Below are positions 53,659-64,000 of a stretch of 64,000 nucleotides of DNA, piece after piece. The notes under the pieces were generated by a model. The model did no database searches and was not told where the DNA came from. It was given only the letters and a program-made list of their open reading frames with translations. This stretch comes from Mycoplasmopsis caviae (GTDB lineage: Bacteria; Bacillota_I; Bacilli_A; Mycoplasmatales; Metamycoplasmataceae). Within the stretch, counting starts at the first letter, position 1, and the number at the start of each line of letters is the position of its first letter. The translations under genes were made by a program, and so were the position numbers. Location: assembly GCF_024498215.1 (NCBI RefSeq), contig NZ_CP101806.1, forward strand, positions 248,001 to 312,000, read 5' to 3'.

Positions 53659-56154
53659 TTATTTAAGTGCTCCTTTTAGTGTTCTATTTAATTTTTCTTC
53701 AAAACCAAGAGCACTTTCAGCGCTTGAACTATCGGGTTCTTTATTCAAATCAATAACACTAGAATTTAAGTTTGAAAATAAATTGTTAAAAATATTTTCA
53801 CTGCGGTGACGTGAATTAAAGAATTCTGCACTACTTACTACACTATCGACAAATCCTTTTTCTACACATTTATTTCACAATTTATCAGTCTCTATTTTTA
53901 GGTTGCAATATGCAGAGTAATTATTCATAATATCGATTCATTTTTCTACAAATGAATTAATTTTTTCTTGATTAAGAGAAATTTTGTTTGTAAATTCATC
54001 TCTATTATTAACATCCAAAAGTGTTTGTTTGATTTTGTTTGTTATAACTTTTATTCCATTAGATATTTTGTTATTTTGCGACGTTAGGTGTGCAAACTCG
54101 TTGGCCTTCTTCTTAATTTCAATACTAACATTATTAAGATAAGTTTCATATTGAACTTTGAGTTGTGAAATTTTACTTATTTCATTATTTATTTTTGATA
54201 TTGAGTCAAATATTTTGGTAAATAAATTAACCACATCATTAGTATTATCAATCGATCAAATGATTGTATTCAAACTATTAACAAAATTATTTTCAGTTTG
54301 AATTAAATTAATAATTGTACTAGCATCGCTTAACTGTGCCAGTGGTTTATAATCATTAAGTAACGAATCATCTATTTTAAGTTTTGAAACCGAATTGTTA
54401 AATATACTTAAATTAGAATTGATTGTTTTCTTAATAGTATTAAAAATATCAGTATCCACTTCAATTAACTCATTCAATGTTAATAATTTGTCTAAAAAAG
54501 GTGTTAATTTTTTTTCATTAAAGGTATGAGTAATATTTTTTGCAAGTATTGATTTGGATGTTTCTTCAAGTTGAATGAGTTCTTTATAAGAAAGTGAAAG
54601 TAAGTTAAAGTTATTCAACTCTTTCTTCTTTGTTAAATAAACATTATAAAAAGTTTTTATTCTATTTATTCCATATGCAAACATTTTGCTTGCACTTTGT
54701 TCGAGATTAGAAAATATTTCTTTTACATTAATAAATAAATCAATTAACTTGTTTCTTTCGCTAACATATCCAGCATCTTTTAACTTAGAAAAATTGTTTC
54801 TTGGCATGTTTGCAAATTGAATAATTTTTTCTCAATCATTTTCAAATTTAAAAATTTTTAAAATTCTAGTTATATCCTTGTTAAAAGCTAAAATTTTTTG
54901 CTTAATTTCATTTTCTATAAAATCAACAAATTTTTCGTTTAAGCCTTTTTCATAGTTTAATATGTCAACTGATTTTTCTATCAACGGAATAACTTTTTCT
55001 ATATTTAAAAGATTATTATTTTTACTATAAGTACTTAATTCATTAATTTTACTAAACAATAATTGATATTTATTTTTTTGTGAAGAATAATCAAATAATT
55101 TATTTGCATCTAAAATACTAGATGCATTAATTTTCTCTTTTAAACTACTTATTGAATTTGTAACAAGTGCAACCAATTCGTTGTTAAATTCATTAATGTT
55201 TTCATTTGCACTTGCTAGATTATTAAGTAACATAATACGATCAATTTTTTCAATATCTCTAACATAACCATCAACCGTAAAATATCTTTTAAGTGTTTCA
55301 CACACTTTTAAGTATTTAGCTCTTGATATATTGCTAATTTGACTTAATGTATCAATTTCAGTACTGCTTAAAATTGACTTACTAATCGAGTTCCTTGTAA
55401 TTTTTTCATTGAATTTTGCTAATATCTTTTGCTCAAATATTTTTTTATCCTCAATAATTAATCTAGCACCTGCATTACAAAAATCAGCACTGATTTCTCT
55501 GTTGCCACCAAACCTAAGTTTTTCCTTCTCATCCTTATATTTAGTTAATGCTTTTTCAAGTTGTTTAAATAAGATGCTTTTATTTGGCATTGATTTGATA
55601 ATAAAGTTATCACTGTTTTTTAATTCTAATAGTTTGTTTACTTTCTCTTCAACTTCATCAAATTCTTTGAGAAAAAAATCGACCTGCGAGATATTTATAA
55701 TACGATTTGTTTCGTCAACGGCTTCCTTAACTTGTGAGTAAAAAAACTTTTGATCATTAGCATTAACTTTTTTTCTTATATATGTAGCATTGCCAAAATG
55801 ATAACCTAAACGATATTTACTGTGTTTATTTAATATTTTCTGTAGACTGTTGCTTAGTTCATTATTTAAACTAATTTGCTTTTTGTAAATTTGAAGAATT
55901 TTAATTAATTCAAACTTATAAGTGGCCTCAATGTTTAATTGGTCGATTTTTTGGTTTAATGTTCTGTGTTTGTCTTCTAATTCCTTGTTTTTTTCAGAAA
56001 AAACTTTTTTCTTATTGTTAATATCATTAATTGAATTCTTATATGAAGATTTATCAAGCGAAGTCCCAATTATTGTTCCTATTGATACAATAGCAACAAG
56101 CGACCCAAGAACACCAAGTGAAATCTTTAAATTCTTTTTATTTTTTTGAGTCAT
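53659..56154 (-). CDS. Membrane-anchored helical protein, paralogue B (831 residues)
   Basis: The N-terminus (MTQKNKKNLKIS, helix to about residue 30) is an uncleaved anchor. The rest is almost entirely helical, with coiled coil from 40 to 90. It shares blocks in the same order with the gene upstream: KILNKH, then GYHFGNATYIRKK near residues 117-129, SANENINEFNNEL and LNEKFVDFIENEIKQKI. GGAAAAT precedes the ATG. It follows its paralogue by 35 bases, so the two are probably one operon. No known family is evident. It is likely a surface or membrane-complex protein. Confidence 0.75.
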
Positions 56155-56189
56155 ATTTTCCTTTATAAATTTAATATTTTAAAAATATA

Positions 56190-58691
56190 TTAAAGATGTG
56201 TATTTAGATAATTGTAAAAAGTTGTAATCATTTCGACCGCTTTATCACATGGTTCCCGATTTGGTAATTTATTTAAATCAATATTAGGCGATGTTAGTTC
56301 TTTAAATATTTCATCAAGTCATTGTTCGGTATCTTCTTGAAATTTTTCCATAATTTTTTTAAGATTTTCAACTAGTGGAAAGTCAAATTGATTTTTCTCT
56401 AGACATTCATTATATTTTCTAACTAGAAGTGGTTTCATATTTTCAAATTTGACATATTCATCAAAAATATAGATTAATTCATTCATAAATGATGTTATCT
56501 TTTTAGTGTCATTAGATATTTTTTTATCAAAGTCAACTTTTGAATTAACGTTAACGAAATTATCCCTAATTGCTTTAATAACTGAGTCATTTACCATTGG
56601 AATTCTCAATGTTTCAAGGTATTTTTGTTGCTTTAATGTGACTTCATGTTCATTAATAATTCGGTTTGCGTTTTGAACGTATATAATGTATTCAGCTTTA
56701 AGCTCTTCTGCTTTTTTAACTTCTTTATTAATCTTGGATATTGATTCAAATAACTTAGTATATAACGCACTAATGTCGCTAATGTTGCCTATTTTTCATT
56801 CAACAACTTGAGCATTTTTAATTAAGTTACTTTCTTTTCTTATTATATCAATGGTGCTTTTAATTTCTTCTAATTGATTTAAATCCTTAAAACCTTTAAG
56901 CAATGAATGGTCAATTTTAAGACCTGTTGGCAATTTATCATTATCACTTATATTTGAATTTATTACTTCCTTAAGAATTCTTATGTTATTAATTTCACAA
57001 GAGATTAATTCATTAAAAATTAGCATCTTCTTTAGATATTCTATTAAATCCGTTTTTGTACTAGTGATTTGTAATTCCTTAGACAAAAGTTCATTAGATT
57101 TCTTCTCAAAAATTGAATAATCTGAGTATGTTACATTTAAAGAATTGAATGAATCTAATTCATTTTTATTTGTTAAATAAGCGTCAATAAATTTTTTAAT
57201 TCTTTCTTTACCATAGTTAAATAATTTAACAGATTTTTCATCAAGATCACTAAACGATGTTTTTATTAAAACAAATTTGCTTATTAGTTCATTTCTTTTT
57301 TTAATATACTCACTAGGACTGAGACTTGAAAAGTCAACTCTAGGCAAGTTTGCAAAAGCTTTTACATTTTTCCAAGAATCTTCAAAATTGGCAATTGAAA
57401 ATAATGATGTTAAATCTTCATTAAAGGAATTGATCTTTTGTTTTAGTTCATTTTCAACAAAATCAACAAATTTTTCATTGAGCGATTTTTCATTATTTAT
57501 TAGTTCAATTGACTTTGTGATTAAATAATTAACTTTTTCAAAATCTCATAAAATGGTATTTTTGAAACCTTGGTTAAATTTATCAAACTGATCAAAAAGA
57601 TTATCATATAAAGGTTTATTAATGCCAAAATCGAGCAAACTACTTGAATTTAAAATACCATTATTGAACATTTTTTCTTTTAATTCTTCAATATATTTAG
57701 AAATTACATTAAACAACTCATTATTAAATTCTTTAATATTTTCATTTGCACTTGTTAAATCATTAATTACTTTAAACCTTTCAACATCATCTAAATTTTT
57801 TAATGTTCCATCAGCATTGAAATAGGTTTGCAAAATAAATTTAGCTTTTTCGAATTTAGCACTAGAAATACCACTTATAATCTTAAGTTCATTAAGTTTT
57901 AAATTATTTAGAATACTCTTACTTATTGAATTCGTTGTTACTTTTTCATTAAATTTTTCTAAGACTTTGTCTTCTCACAATTTTTTGTTTATCGCTTCAA
58001 GTTTTATAGCTTTTTCATAATAACCAATTGTTAATTCTCCTTTTTTGAATTCTTCTGATTCTTTTTCATTTTTATATAGAGCAACAGCAAGTTCTAAATT
58101 TTTGAATGATTTTTCTTTTTCATCGACTGAGTCAATTATGAAGTTACCACTATTTTTTAATCTCAATAATTCATCAGCTCTTTTTTCTATTTTGTCAAAA
58201 CTTTCTTTAAAAAGTTCAACCTGAGAAAGAGATAAAATATGATCAGTTTTTTTAACCGCATCCTTAATCTGGTTATAAAAGAAATTTAGGTCATCACTAT
58301 TCAATTTTTTTCTAATATAAGAAGAATTACCGAAATGAAAACCAACATGATATTTACCATGTTTATTTAATATTTCTTGTAATCTGTCATTTAAAGCACT
58401 GTTAACACTAGCTTGTTGATTATAAATCTGAAGAATTTTATCCAATTCAGACTTAAAATTAGCACTAATATTTAAGCTATTAACTTTTTTGCTTAATGTA
58501 TCATATTTTTTTGCTAGTTCCTTATTTTTGCTATTAAAAAATTCTTTTTTATTGTTAACTTCACCTATTGAATTCTTGAAATTGGTCCTATCTATCACAG
58601 CACCAACAACAGTGGCAAGTGAAATTGTACCCACCAAACTGGCACCAATAGTAAGAGAGATCTTAATTATCTTTTTGTTTCTTCTATTCAT
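56190..58691 (-). CDS. Membrane-anchored helical protein, paralogue A (833 residues)
   Basis: ATG 58691 follows AAAGGATAAT; an open frame 20 codons upstream has no ribosome site. Residues 1-35 (MNRRNKKIIKISLTIGASLV) form the membrane anchor, then coiled coil, then GFHFGNSSYIRKK and the other blocks shared with the downstream gene. The two proteins are the same length within two residues and collinear throughout, so they arose by tandem duplication and have since diverged widely. A TATAAT about 70 bases upstream is the likely promoter. Confidence 0.75.
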
Positions 58692-58708
58692 ATTATCCTT
58701 TGCAAAAC

Positions 58709-58928
58709 AAATACAGAACATTGAGTTCGATATTGTTTTGATTAATATCACTACTTAAAAATTATATTAAATTAAATGTTTAATATATCTAATATGATGG
58801 ACTTGTAAGAGATAAAAAAGTAAAGCGAAGATTAATTAAAGATATTGTTTGCTGGATAAAAATTAAATACAAATTATTTTTACATAGAATACTATTTTAT
58901 AGTCAAATAGATTACACTAACTTTATAA
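58709..58928. repeat. About 220-bp target duplication of IS1634-like element B, left copy
   Basis: The segment matches 60860-61078 base for base except for one A in an A-run. It contains the leader and -10 box (minus strand, 58761-58766) of the paralogue operon. Confidence 0.88.
58761..58766 (-). promoter_or_regulatory. -10 box of the paralogue operon
   Basis: TATAAT on the minus strand, about 70 bases before the ATG at 58691. A second copy stands at 60912-60917 in the other arm of the duplication. Confidence 0.5.
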
Positions 58929-60859
58929 CCCGACTTTCGGAGTTATAAATTAAAAAAATTACCAATATGCCTATAAAATAGACATATCGGTAAAATTTTG
59001 CAATAAATTTTAATAACACTTTTTAGCTTTTAAATTATTAATTATGTTTAATATTCTTGTATATAGTTCATCTGTTGATGCCTCTATTTTCTCCCTACAT
59101 AAGATTGTTTCATTTGCATACTTAATACATTCTTTTGCGTTATTTAAACATTCGATGATTTTTTGACATGACGCAGTCTCAATTAGTCCATACTGATTAA
59201 TGTTTTCTTGGTAAAGAAGTTTCTTAATAAATGTAGCAATAAATAGTGCTATATAAGACAACACAAAGTGTCCTCTAATGTGATTATCAGTGTAAACATA
59301 AATAGGTCTTACTTTTAGAGTACTTTTTAGAATTCTAAAATTATCTTCAATTAAATATTGTTGTCTGTATGTTTCCACAATATTGTCTATTGGCATATCA
59401 ATTAATGTTGTTTCATAAACATACAAACCATCATATTTCTCATCTTCCAAAATTTTTTCATAATCAAGTTTGTAAATGTGTTCAACTTTATTATCTCTAA
59501 TTTTATCTGCAATAATTTTTTGTTCATTATTTGCATTATCTTCAATGGCGACCTTTTCGAAATATCTGTATTTTTTATATTTGTTATTTAATTCATCTTC
59601 TGTTACAAAGTCTCGACCCTTTGCTTGTTTCTTGAAATTGTCAATTAATTTTTCTCTATCTTTTCTATCTTTTTTTGCTCTTTTTTCACTATAAGTAATT
59701 ACTCTTTTTCTTCATTTTTTATTTCCGTTTTTGTCTAAATTATCAGATTGAAATTTGTATTCCTTATATCAAATCCCGTCATAAGTTTTTGTCATATCTT
59801 CCTTATTTATAGCAAAATCCTTAAATTCATTTGTTGATGATTTTAGTCTATATGACATAATAAAATTGATGTTATGGCTTTCAAGAAAAGACAAATTTTC
59901 TTTTGTTGACATACCCCTGTCTGCAACTATTGTTACATTAGATAAATCTTTAACTCTAGACAGGTCATTTATATATGGTTTAAGTGTTTTTGAATCAATA
60001 GTATTGCCTGGAAAAAGGTTATAACTAAAAGGTACACCATAACTATCTGTTGCCATCGAAAACACCACTTGATCTTCATTTACCTTGTTTTCTTTTGAAT
60101 ATCCATTCATTCTTAATCCATCTTTTTCGAAAGTTTCAAAGTATACTGTTGTTGAATCGTAGAACATTAGTTTTTCATTTCTTGTAATGAATTTACGACA
60201 ATTTTTATTTAGTGTTTTAATGATTGAATCTTTATTAGTACAAAGTACATCTAATAGACTATAAAAGGTATCAATTTTAGTGGTTACATCATTTGTATAT
60301 TCATCCTTGTTTTCAAATGAGTGCTTTATACTATAATTATCTCTTAACATTTTGAGGCAACTTGATAGTTAAAAACAGCCTCTAAATTTTTGTGTTTAGA
60401 ACCTGAAATAGCATCAAAAACTTCTAACTTTTTAGCAATGTGTAAATAACTTCTGAGCCTGTGTTTTGCTCAGTATTTTTAATATTTTTAACTTATTTAG
60501 GAGAAAGGTTTTAATGTCATTTTTATCTTTGAATGTATTCTCTAAAAGTGCTCTTTTAAATATTTCTTTGTAGTCTTTTCTAATTTTTGAGAGTTCATTT
60601 ACATTGCCAAGGCTTACTATCCTATCAGCACCTTTGTTATATCCTTTAGGTCTTATAACATAGCAATATTTTTGTTTTCCATTAGAACAATCAGTTATAA
60701 CCAAATCTTTTTCATAATAATATTATATCATAAATGCTATTAAATGATATTAAAAAATAAAAATTTTTAAAAAAGTGCAAAAAACACTTAAAAATTTGTA
60801 TTTTTCACACTTTTTAGTAAAAATAGTACTTTTTAATGGTCCCAACTCCGAAACTCGGG
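58929..60859 (-). mobile_element. IS1634-like insertion sequence B, 1931 bp
   Basis: The ends are CCCGACTTTCGGAGTT (58929-58944) and, on the other strand, CCCGAGTTTCGGAGTT (60859-60844), differing at one base. The element is framed by direct repeats of about 220 bp. The hairpin region after the transposase contains GCCTATAAAATAG as in element A, so the two are relatives with different termini. Confidence 0.85.
59010..60704 (-). pseudogene. IS1634-family transposase B, two offsetting frameshifts near the N-terminus
   Basis: The N-terminal piece (60704-60432, ITDCSNGKQKYCYVI) and the long piece (60350-59010, 446 codons) are in the same frame. Between them the true coding sequence (KYWAKHRLRSYLHIAKKLEVF) is in another frame, with one base gained near 60478 and one lost near 60350. 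The long piece is intact and holds the DDE triad: FYDSTTVYFETF, IVADRGMSTKEN and YRQQYLIEDNFR. The start codon is unclear (TTG at 60704, no in-frame ATG). It is much less decayed than copy A. Confidence 0.8.
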
Positions 60860-61078
60860 AAATACAGAACATTGAGTTCGATATTGTTTTGATTAATATC
60901 ACTACTTAAAAATTATATTAAATTAAATGTTTAATATATCTAATATGATGGACTTGTAAGAGATAAAAAGTAAAGCGAAGATTAATTAAAGATATTGTTT
61001 GCTGGATAAAAATTAAATACAAATTATTTTTACATAGAATACTATTTTATAGTCAAATAGATTACACTAACTTTATAA
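60860..61078. repeat. About 220-bp target duplication of IS1634-like element B, right copy
   Basis: This copy lies upstream of the transposase. The promoter copied with it (60912-60917) faces into the element. Confidence 0.88.
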
Positions 61079-61321
61079 AGATTAAAAATATTGCTTTTAA
61101 AATTAACTAGTTATTAAACTCCAAATCATTATGATTAATGAATCCAGTGTGAAAAGAATCTAAATATTCATTTCGAAATAACTTGTTCGATTTTGTTATA
61201 TTTCTCACTAATTTATCTATTTTTCTTAAATATATTTAAAAATGCATAAATATAGATTTGATTCATTTATAATAAATATGTTAGTTAAACACTAATGTAT
61301 TATTTTTATATGAAAGGTACA
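61079..61321. other. Intergenic region ahead of the metalloprotease
   Basis: About 240 AT-rich bases. A TAATAAAT-type box near 61270 could be a promoter. Nothing else is recognisable. Confidence 0.35.
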
Positions 61322-63352
61322 ATGATCCCACCTCAAAATATTAAGCAAAGAGGATCAAAAAAGCGCAACAAAGTATTATTTTGAATATTGATTTCATTGT
61401 CAATTTTTTTATGTTTTATTCTTTTATTTATTGGTACTTATTTTCTTTTACTAAAAACCTTTAGTAATATAAATGATAATGAAGATTTTGTCAAAGTAAC
61501 TATTCAAAAAAAAGAAGACAAAATAGGACTTAGGAATCAAGAAAATTATCTAAACAAAAACGAGAAATTAAAACTTAATGATTTTAATAATGTTACAGAT
61601 GAATTAAAAGAACAATTCATTGATTTAAAATTTAATGATTATATTTTAGAGAATAACTCTGTTTTACAGTATGATTTGACAAACAAAAATTACATTTTTA
61701 ATAAAGAAAACTGAGTAAAAAAAGGGGAATTTAAATTTCAAAATAATAGTTGAGTATATATTGATCCACTACATAATGTTAAATTTACAGATAAATCATA
61801 TGGATTTGATGAAAACGGTAAGCCACGTTTTCTTTTAGGGCCTTATGGTTTAGCACTATTGGCTAATTATTTCTATTCTAGAATGACATATGGACCAGAA
61901 ATTAAGTTCATTGATTCTATAAATATTAATGATTTTTCAATCATTGGCAAAACAGCTGCGGGTATATACTTGCCTACAATACAGAGAATTTATTTAAATG
62001 GTTCTGTTTATTCTGAAAAAGGAATTAAATTAGAACTAAAAGTTAGACAAATGCTATATGCATTATTTCATGAATACATGCATCACTGAGGATATTCGTA
62101 CGCCTCATATGGTTCATTAAAACAAGTGACAGAAGGTAAAACCTCACTTATAGCTTATCGATCAGATTTAAATGATAAACTTTCCCACGGATATTGATAC
62201 AAAAAGTTTGCTGCAGACTTTAAAAAAATATTATATTTTGATAATAAATACAAATCCACTATGAATGAAGAAACAAATTTTGTCCCTTATCTTTTTAGTT
62301 TAAATGATTTGTGAAATTTATCAAATTCAAATGATAATCTTTTATTAGCAAGGCTAAAATTAATTAATTCAATGCATAAATATCTCTCATTTGTTGAAGA
62401 GGGCGAAAAAACTGTTCCACAATTTACTAGCACAATCTTAACTGAAAATATTCCATATTATTATTCACTTACAGAATTACTACCAAGAGAGTGGCAAAAA
62501 TTTGCTTACATTCCATTTAATGATCCAGATAATCCTTATGACCATAGATATTGAAAGGTTTTTAAATCTGAAACAATTGAAGGTTTAAAAATTGGTGAAT
62601 CATTTTATGGTTTATCTATAAGTAAAGGAAAAAGTGGTGTAACCTATAGCAGTAATTATTCAAGTGATTGATCCAGAACAATCTATAAAGCCGAACTGGA
62701 AAATAATAGAAATATTTATGATAACAATATTTATGAGCATAATAATCAAGAAGAATTTTACAAATTATTTCTTGAAACAATGGGTTATGGTAAAGTTATT
62801 TCACAAGTTAAAAGTAAAATTAAAGTTAAGGAACTAAATGCTTCTGATGATAATAGATATTCAGCTGATATTGATAAAAAACAAATATACCAAACAAGAT
62901 TAAGTGGTTATCTTAATAATAAAAAAATTAAAGGTTTCTACTATATTGATAAAAAATCGGGTGATAAAAAATTAGTTAGATTAAATTTTTTAAATGCTTT
63001 TAAATTTGAAGCAAAAAGAAATTTATTTGATACTAACTTTTCGCTTTTACCATATGAAGTGTTAAACAATTTAAGATATAAACATGCTGCATATGTTAGT
63101 GATTATTTTGACTATCAAATGATTAAAGTTAATTCACCTATTTATTTTTGAAAAGATGATAACAATGATAATATAGTTCAAGACAATGAATTAATTAGCG
63201 AATATGATGATAACCCATTACCAGATAGATATTTGATCAGTAGTGATACACCGAGCGATTTTGAAGTTAATAAATATGATTTGAAAGCAAACTTTGTAAG
63301 TAAATTAAATGCAAACAATAGGTATTCTATTTACTTTAATGAGGAAAAATAG
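61322..63352 (+). CDS. Membrane-anchored HExxHH zinc metalloprotease (MYPU_1760-like)
   Basis: The 676-residue protein has a basic N-terminus, one membrane helix (about 20-47) and a large outer domain. FHEYMHHWG gives the zinc site HEYMHH at residues 250-255. The flanking sequence (GPYGLALLANYFYSRMTYGPE) resembles the MYPU_1760 family of mycoplasma metalloproteases. It should sit on the cell surface. Start ATG 61322 has AAAGG four bases upstream; ATG 61311 is out of frame. The next gene begins one base after the stop. Confidence 0.8.
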
Positions 63353-64000
63353 ATGAATAAAGATGTATCTAAAAGTCTTCCTACTAAGGAGATTTCAAGA
63401 GTTAAAAAAATAGTATTTCCACTAATTGGCTCTATTGTTAATGTTCAAGCTTTTAAATACAACGGTGAATTATATCGTCAATGAAATGGTGTCAAGGTTT
63501 TAAGAAATACAACTCAGCATTATGTACTACTTATGTATAAAACAAAAGTAGCAGAAGCAAATAAGAAAAGTTGAGTATATCGTAAATATGTTTTATGATT
63601 TTTACCTAAAAACAGCATGTATAATGCTCTAATTTTACTTAAACAAAAAAGTAACTATGTTTATGTAAACTTAGCTTCAAAACCTGTTTATGAAGATAAC
63701 ACAATCAAGTTTATTGACCTTGATTTAGATGTTAAAAGTTATCCAAGAAAACAATTTTCAATTGTTGACCGTGAAGAATTTTTATTCAATAGCAAAGAAT
63801 TAAAATATCCAAAAAAACTTATTAATATGATTGCAGATAGTTTAGATGAAATAGTTAACAAACACAATAACAACGAGTATTTTTTTAATAGCGACGTAAT
63901 TGATTATTACATTGATCAGGCTAAAAAAGATAAGTCAATTCATGAAGATTTTAGAGTTGTAAAACAAAATCATCATAAAACAAATAAGAAGTTACAAAAA
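63353..64000 (+). CDS. DUF402 / Ntdp-like protein (partial)
   Basis: The frame runs from ATG 63353 off the end of the window, 216 residues visible. Residues about 20-140 look like the DUF402 domain (YNGELYRQWNGVKVLRNT, VYVNLASKPVYED, IKFIDLDLDVK) found in nucleoside di- and triphosphatases of Gram-positive bacteria. The acidic IDLDLDV motif fits the metal site. It is directly coupled to the protease gene, perhaps only by operon packing. Confidence 0.75.

Noticed and set aside
59010-60704. Programmed ribosomal frameshifting in transposase B
   Set aside because: Two shifts in opposite directions about 125 bases apart would be needed, with no clear slippery heptamer plus pseudoknot; indels in A-runs are simpler.
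1-64000. Reading UGA as stop, which would break most genes
   Set aside because: UGA falls at conserved Trp positions in HsdM, MnmE, TatD, DnaE and PTS EIICB, which shows the mycoplasma genetic code.

Overview
The window comes from a mycoplasma (class Mollicutes). The DNA is very AT-rich, UGA is read as tryptophan inside nearly every long gene (hsdM, hsdR, mnmE, dnaE, comEC), most surface proteins are lipoproteins with an S-C or T-S-C lipobox, and the P80-P60-HinT cluster is a known Mycoplasma hominis-type arrangement. I would place it near the hominis/synoviae side of the mycoplasmas (Metamycoplasma/Mycoplasmopsis). The species cannot be read from the sequence. All coordinates below join ORF pieces across in-frame UGA codons.

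Layout. 1-8.9 kb: end of a membrane protein, then a Type I restriction-modification locus hsdM - two hsdS units - hsdR. The hsdS units share a 1.35-kb direct repeat, and each carries a GA dinucleotide tract of different length that joins or separates a third target-recognition half. 9-16 kb: an IS scar, two lipoproteins ending face to face at a shared terminator, and a tightly coupled operon of small membrane protein, glucose-family PTS EIICB and lipoprotein. 16-18.9 kb: a membrane-protein gene broken by an IS1202-like element with a 37-bp target duplication. 19-24.4 kb: mnmE, tatD, rsmA, a small membrane protein, gpsA, tRNA-Cys and tRNA-Arg. 24.4-31.3 kb: comEC/comEA, recU, HU, hinT, P60 and P80. 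31.4-37 kb: an unknown gene, a second IS1202-like element (26-bp duplication) with a stretch of consecutive hairpins, then pyrH-frr and a membrane protein. 37-45 kb: a 1308-residue SGNH/GDSL protein diverging from dnaE and a 5'-3' exonuclease.

45-51.3 kb is an accessory surface-modification locus: two small membrane proteins, a LicD transferase, a fusion of a LicC-like nucleotidyltransferase with a class V (AEP-type) aminotransferase, an IS1634-like element inserted at the fusion gene's stop codon, and a second LicD. The fusion matches the architecture described for phosphonate cytidylyltransferase/AEP transaminase (PntC) proteins, so the locus may attach an aminoethylphosphonate- or phosphocholine-like head group to a glycolipid. 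51.5-61 kb: tRNA-Leu and tRNA-Lys, a lipoprotein acid phosphatase, a small conserved protein, a tandem pair of membrane-anchored helical paralogues of about 830 residues, and a second IS1634-like element whose target duplication is about 220 bp and copies the paralogue promoter. 61.3-64 kb: a membrane-anchored HExxHH metalloprotease and the start of a DUF402 protein.

The strongest leads are the phase-variable, three-domain hsdS arrangement, the LicD/nucleotidyltransferase-aminotransferase locus, and four IS copies whose boundaries and long target duplications can be read directly.
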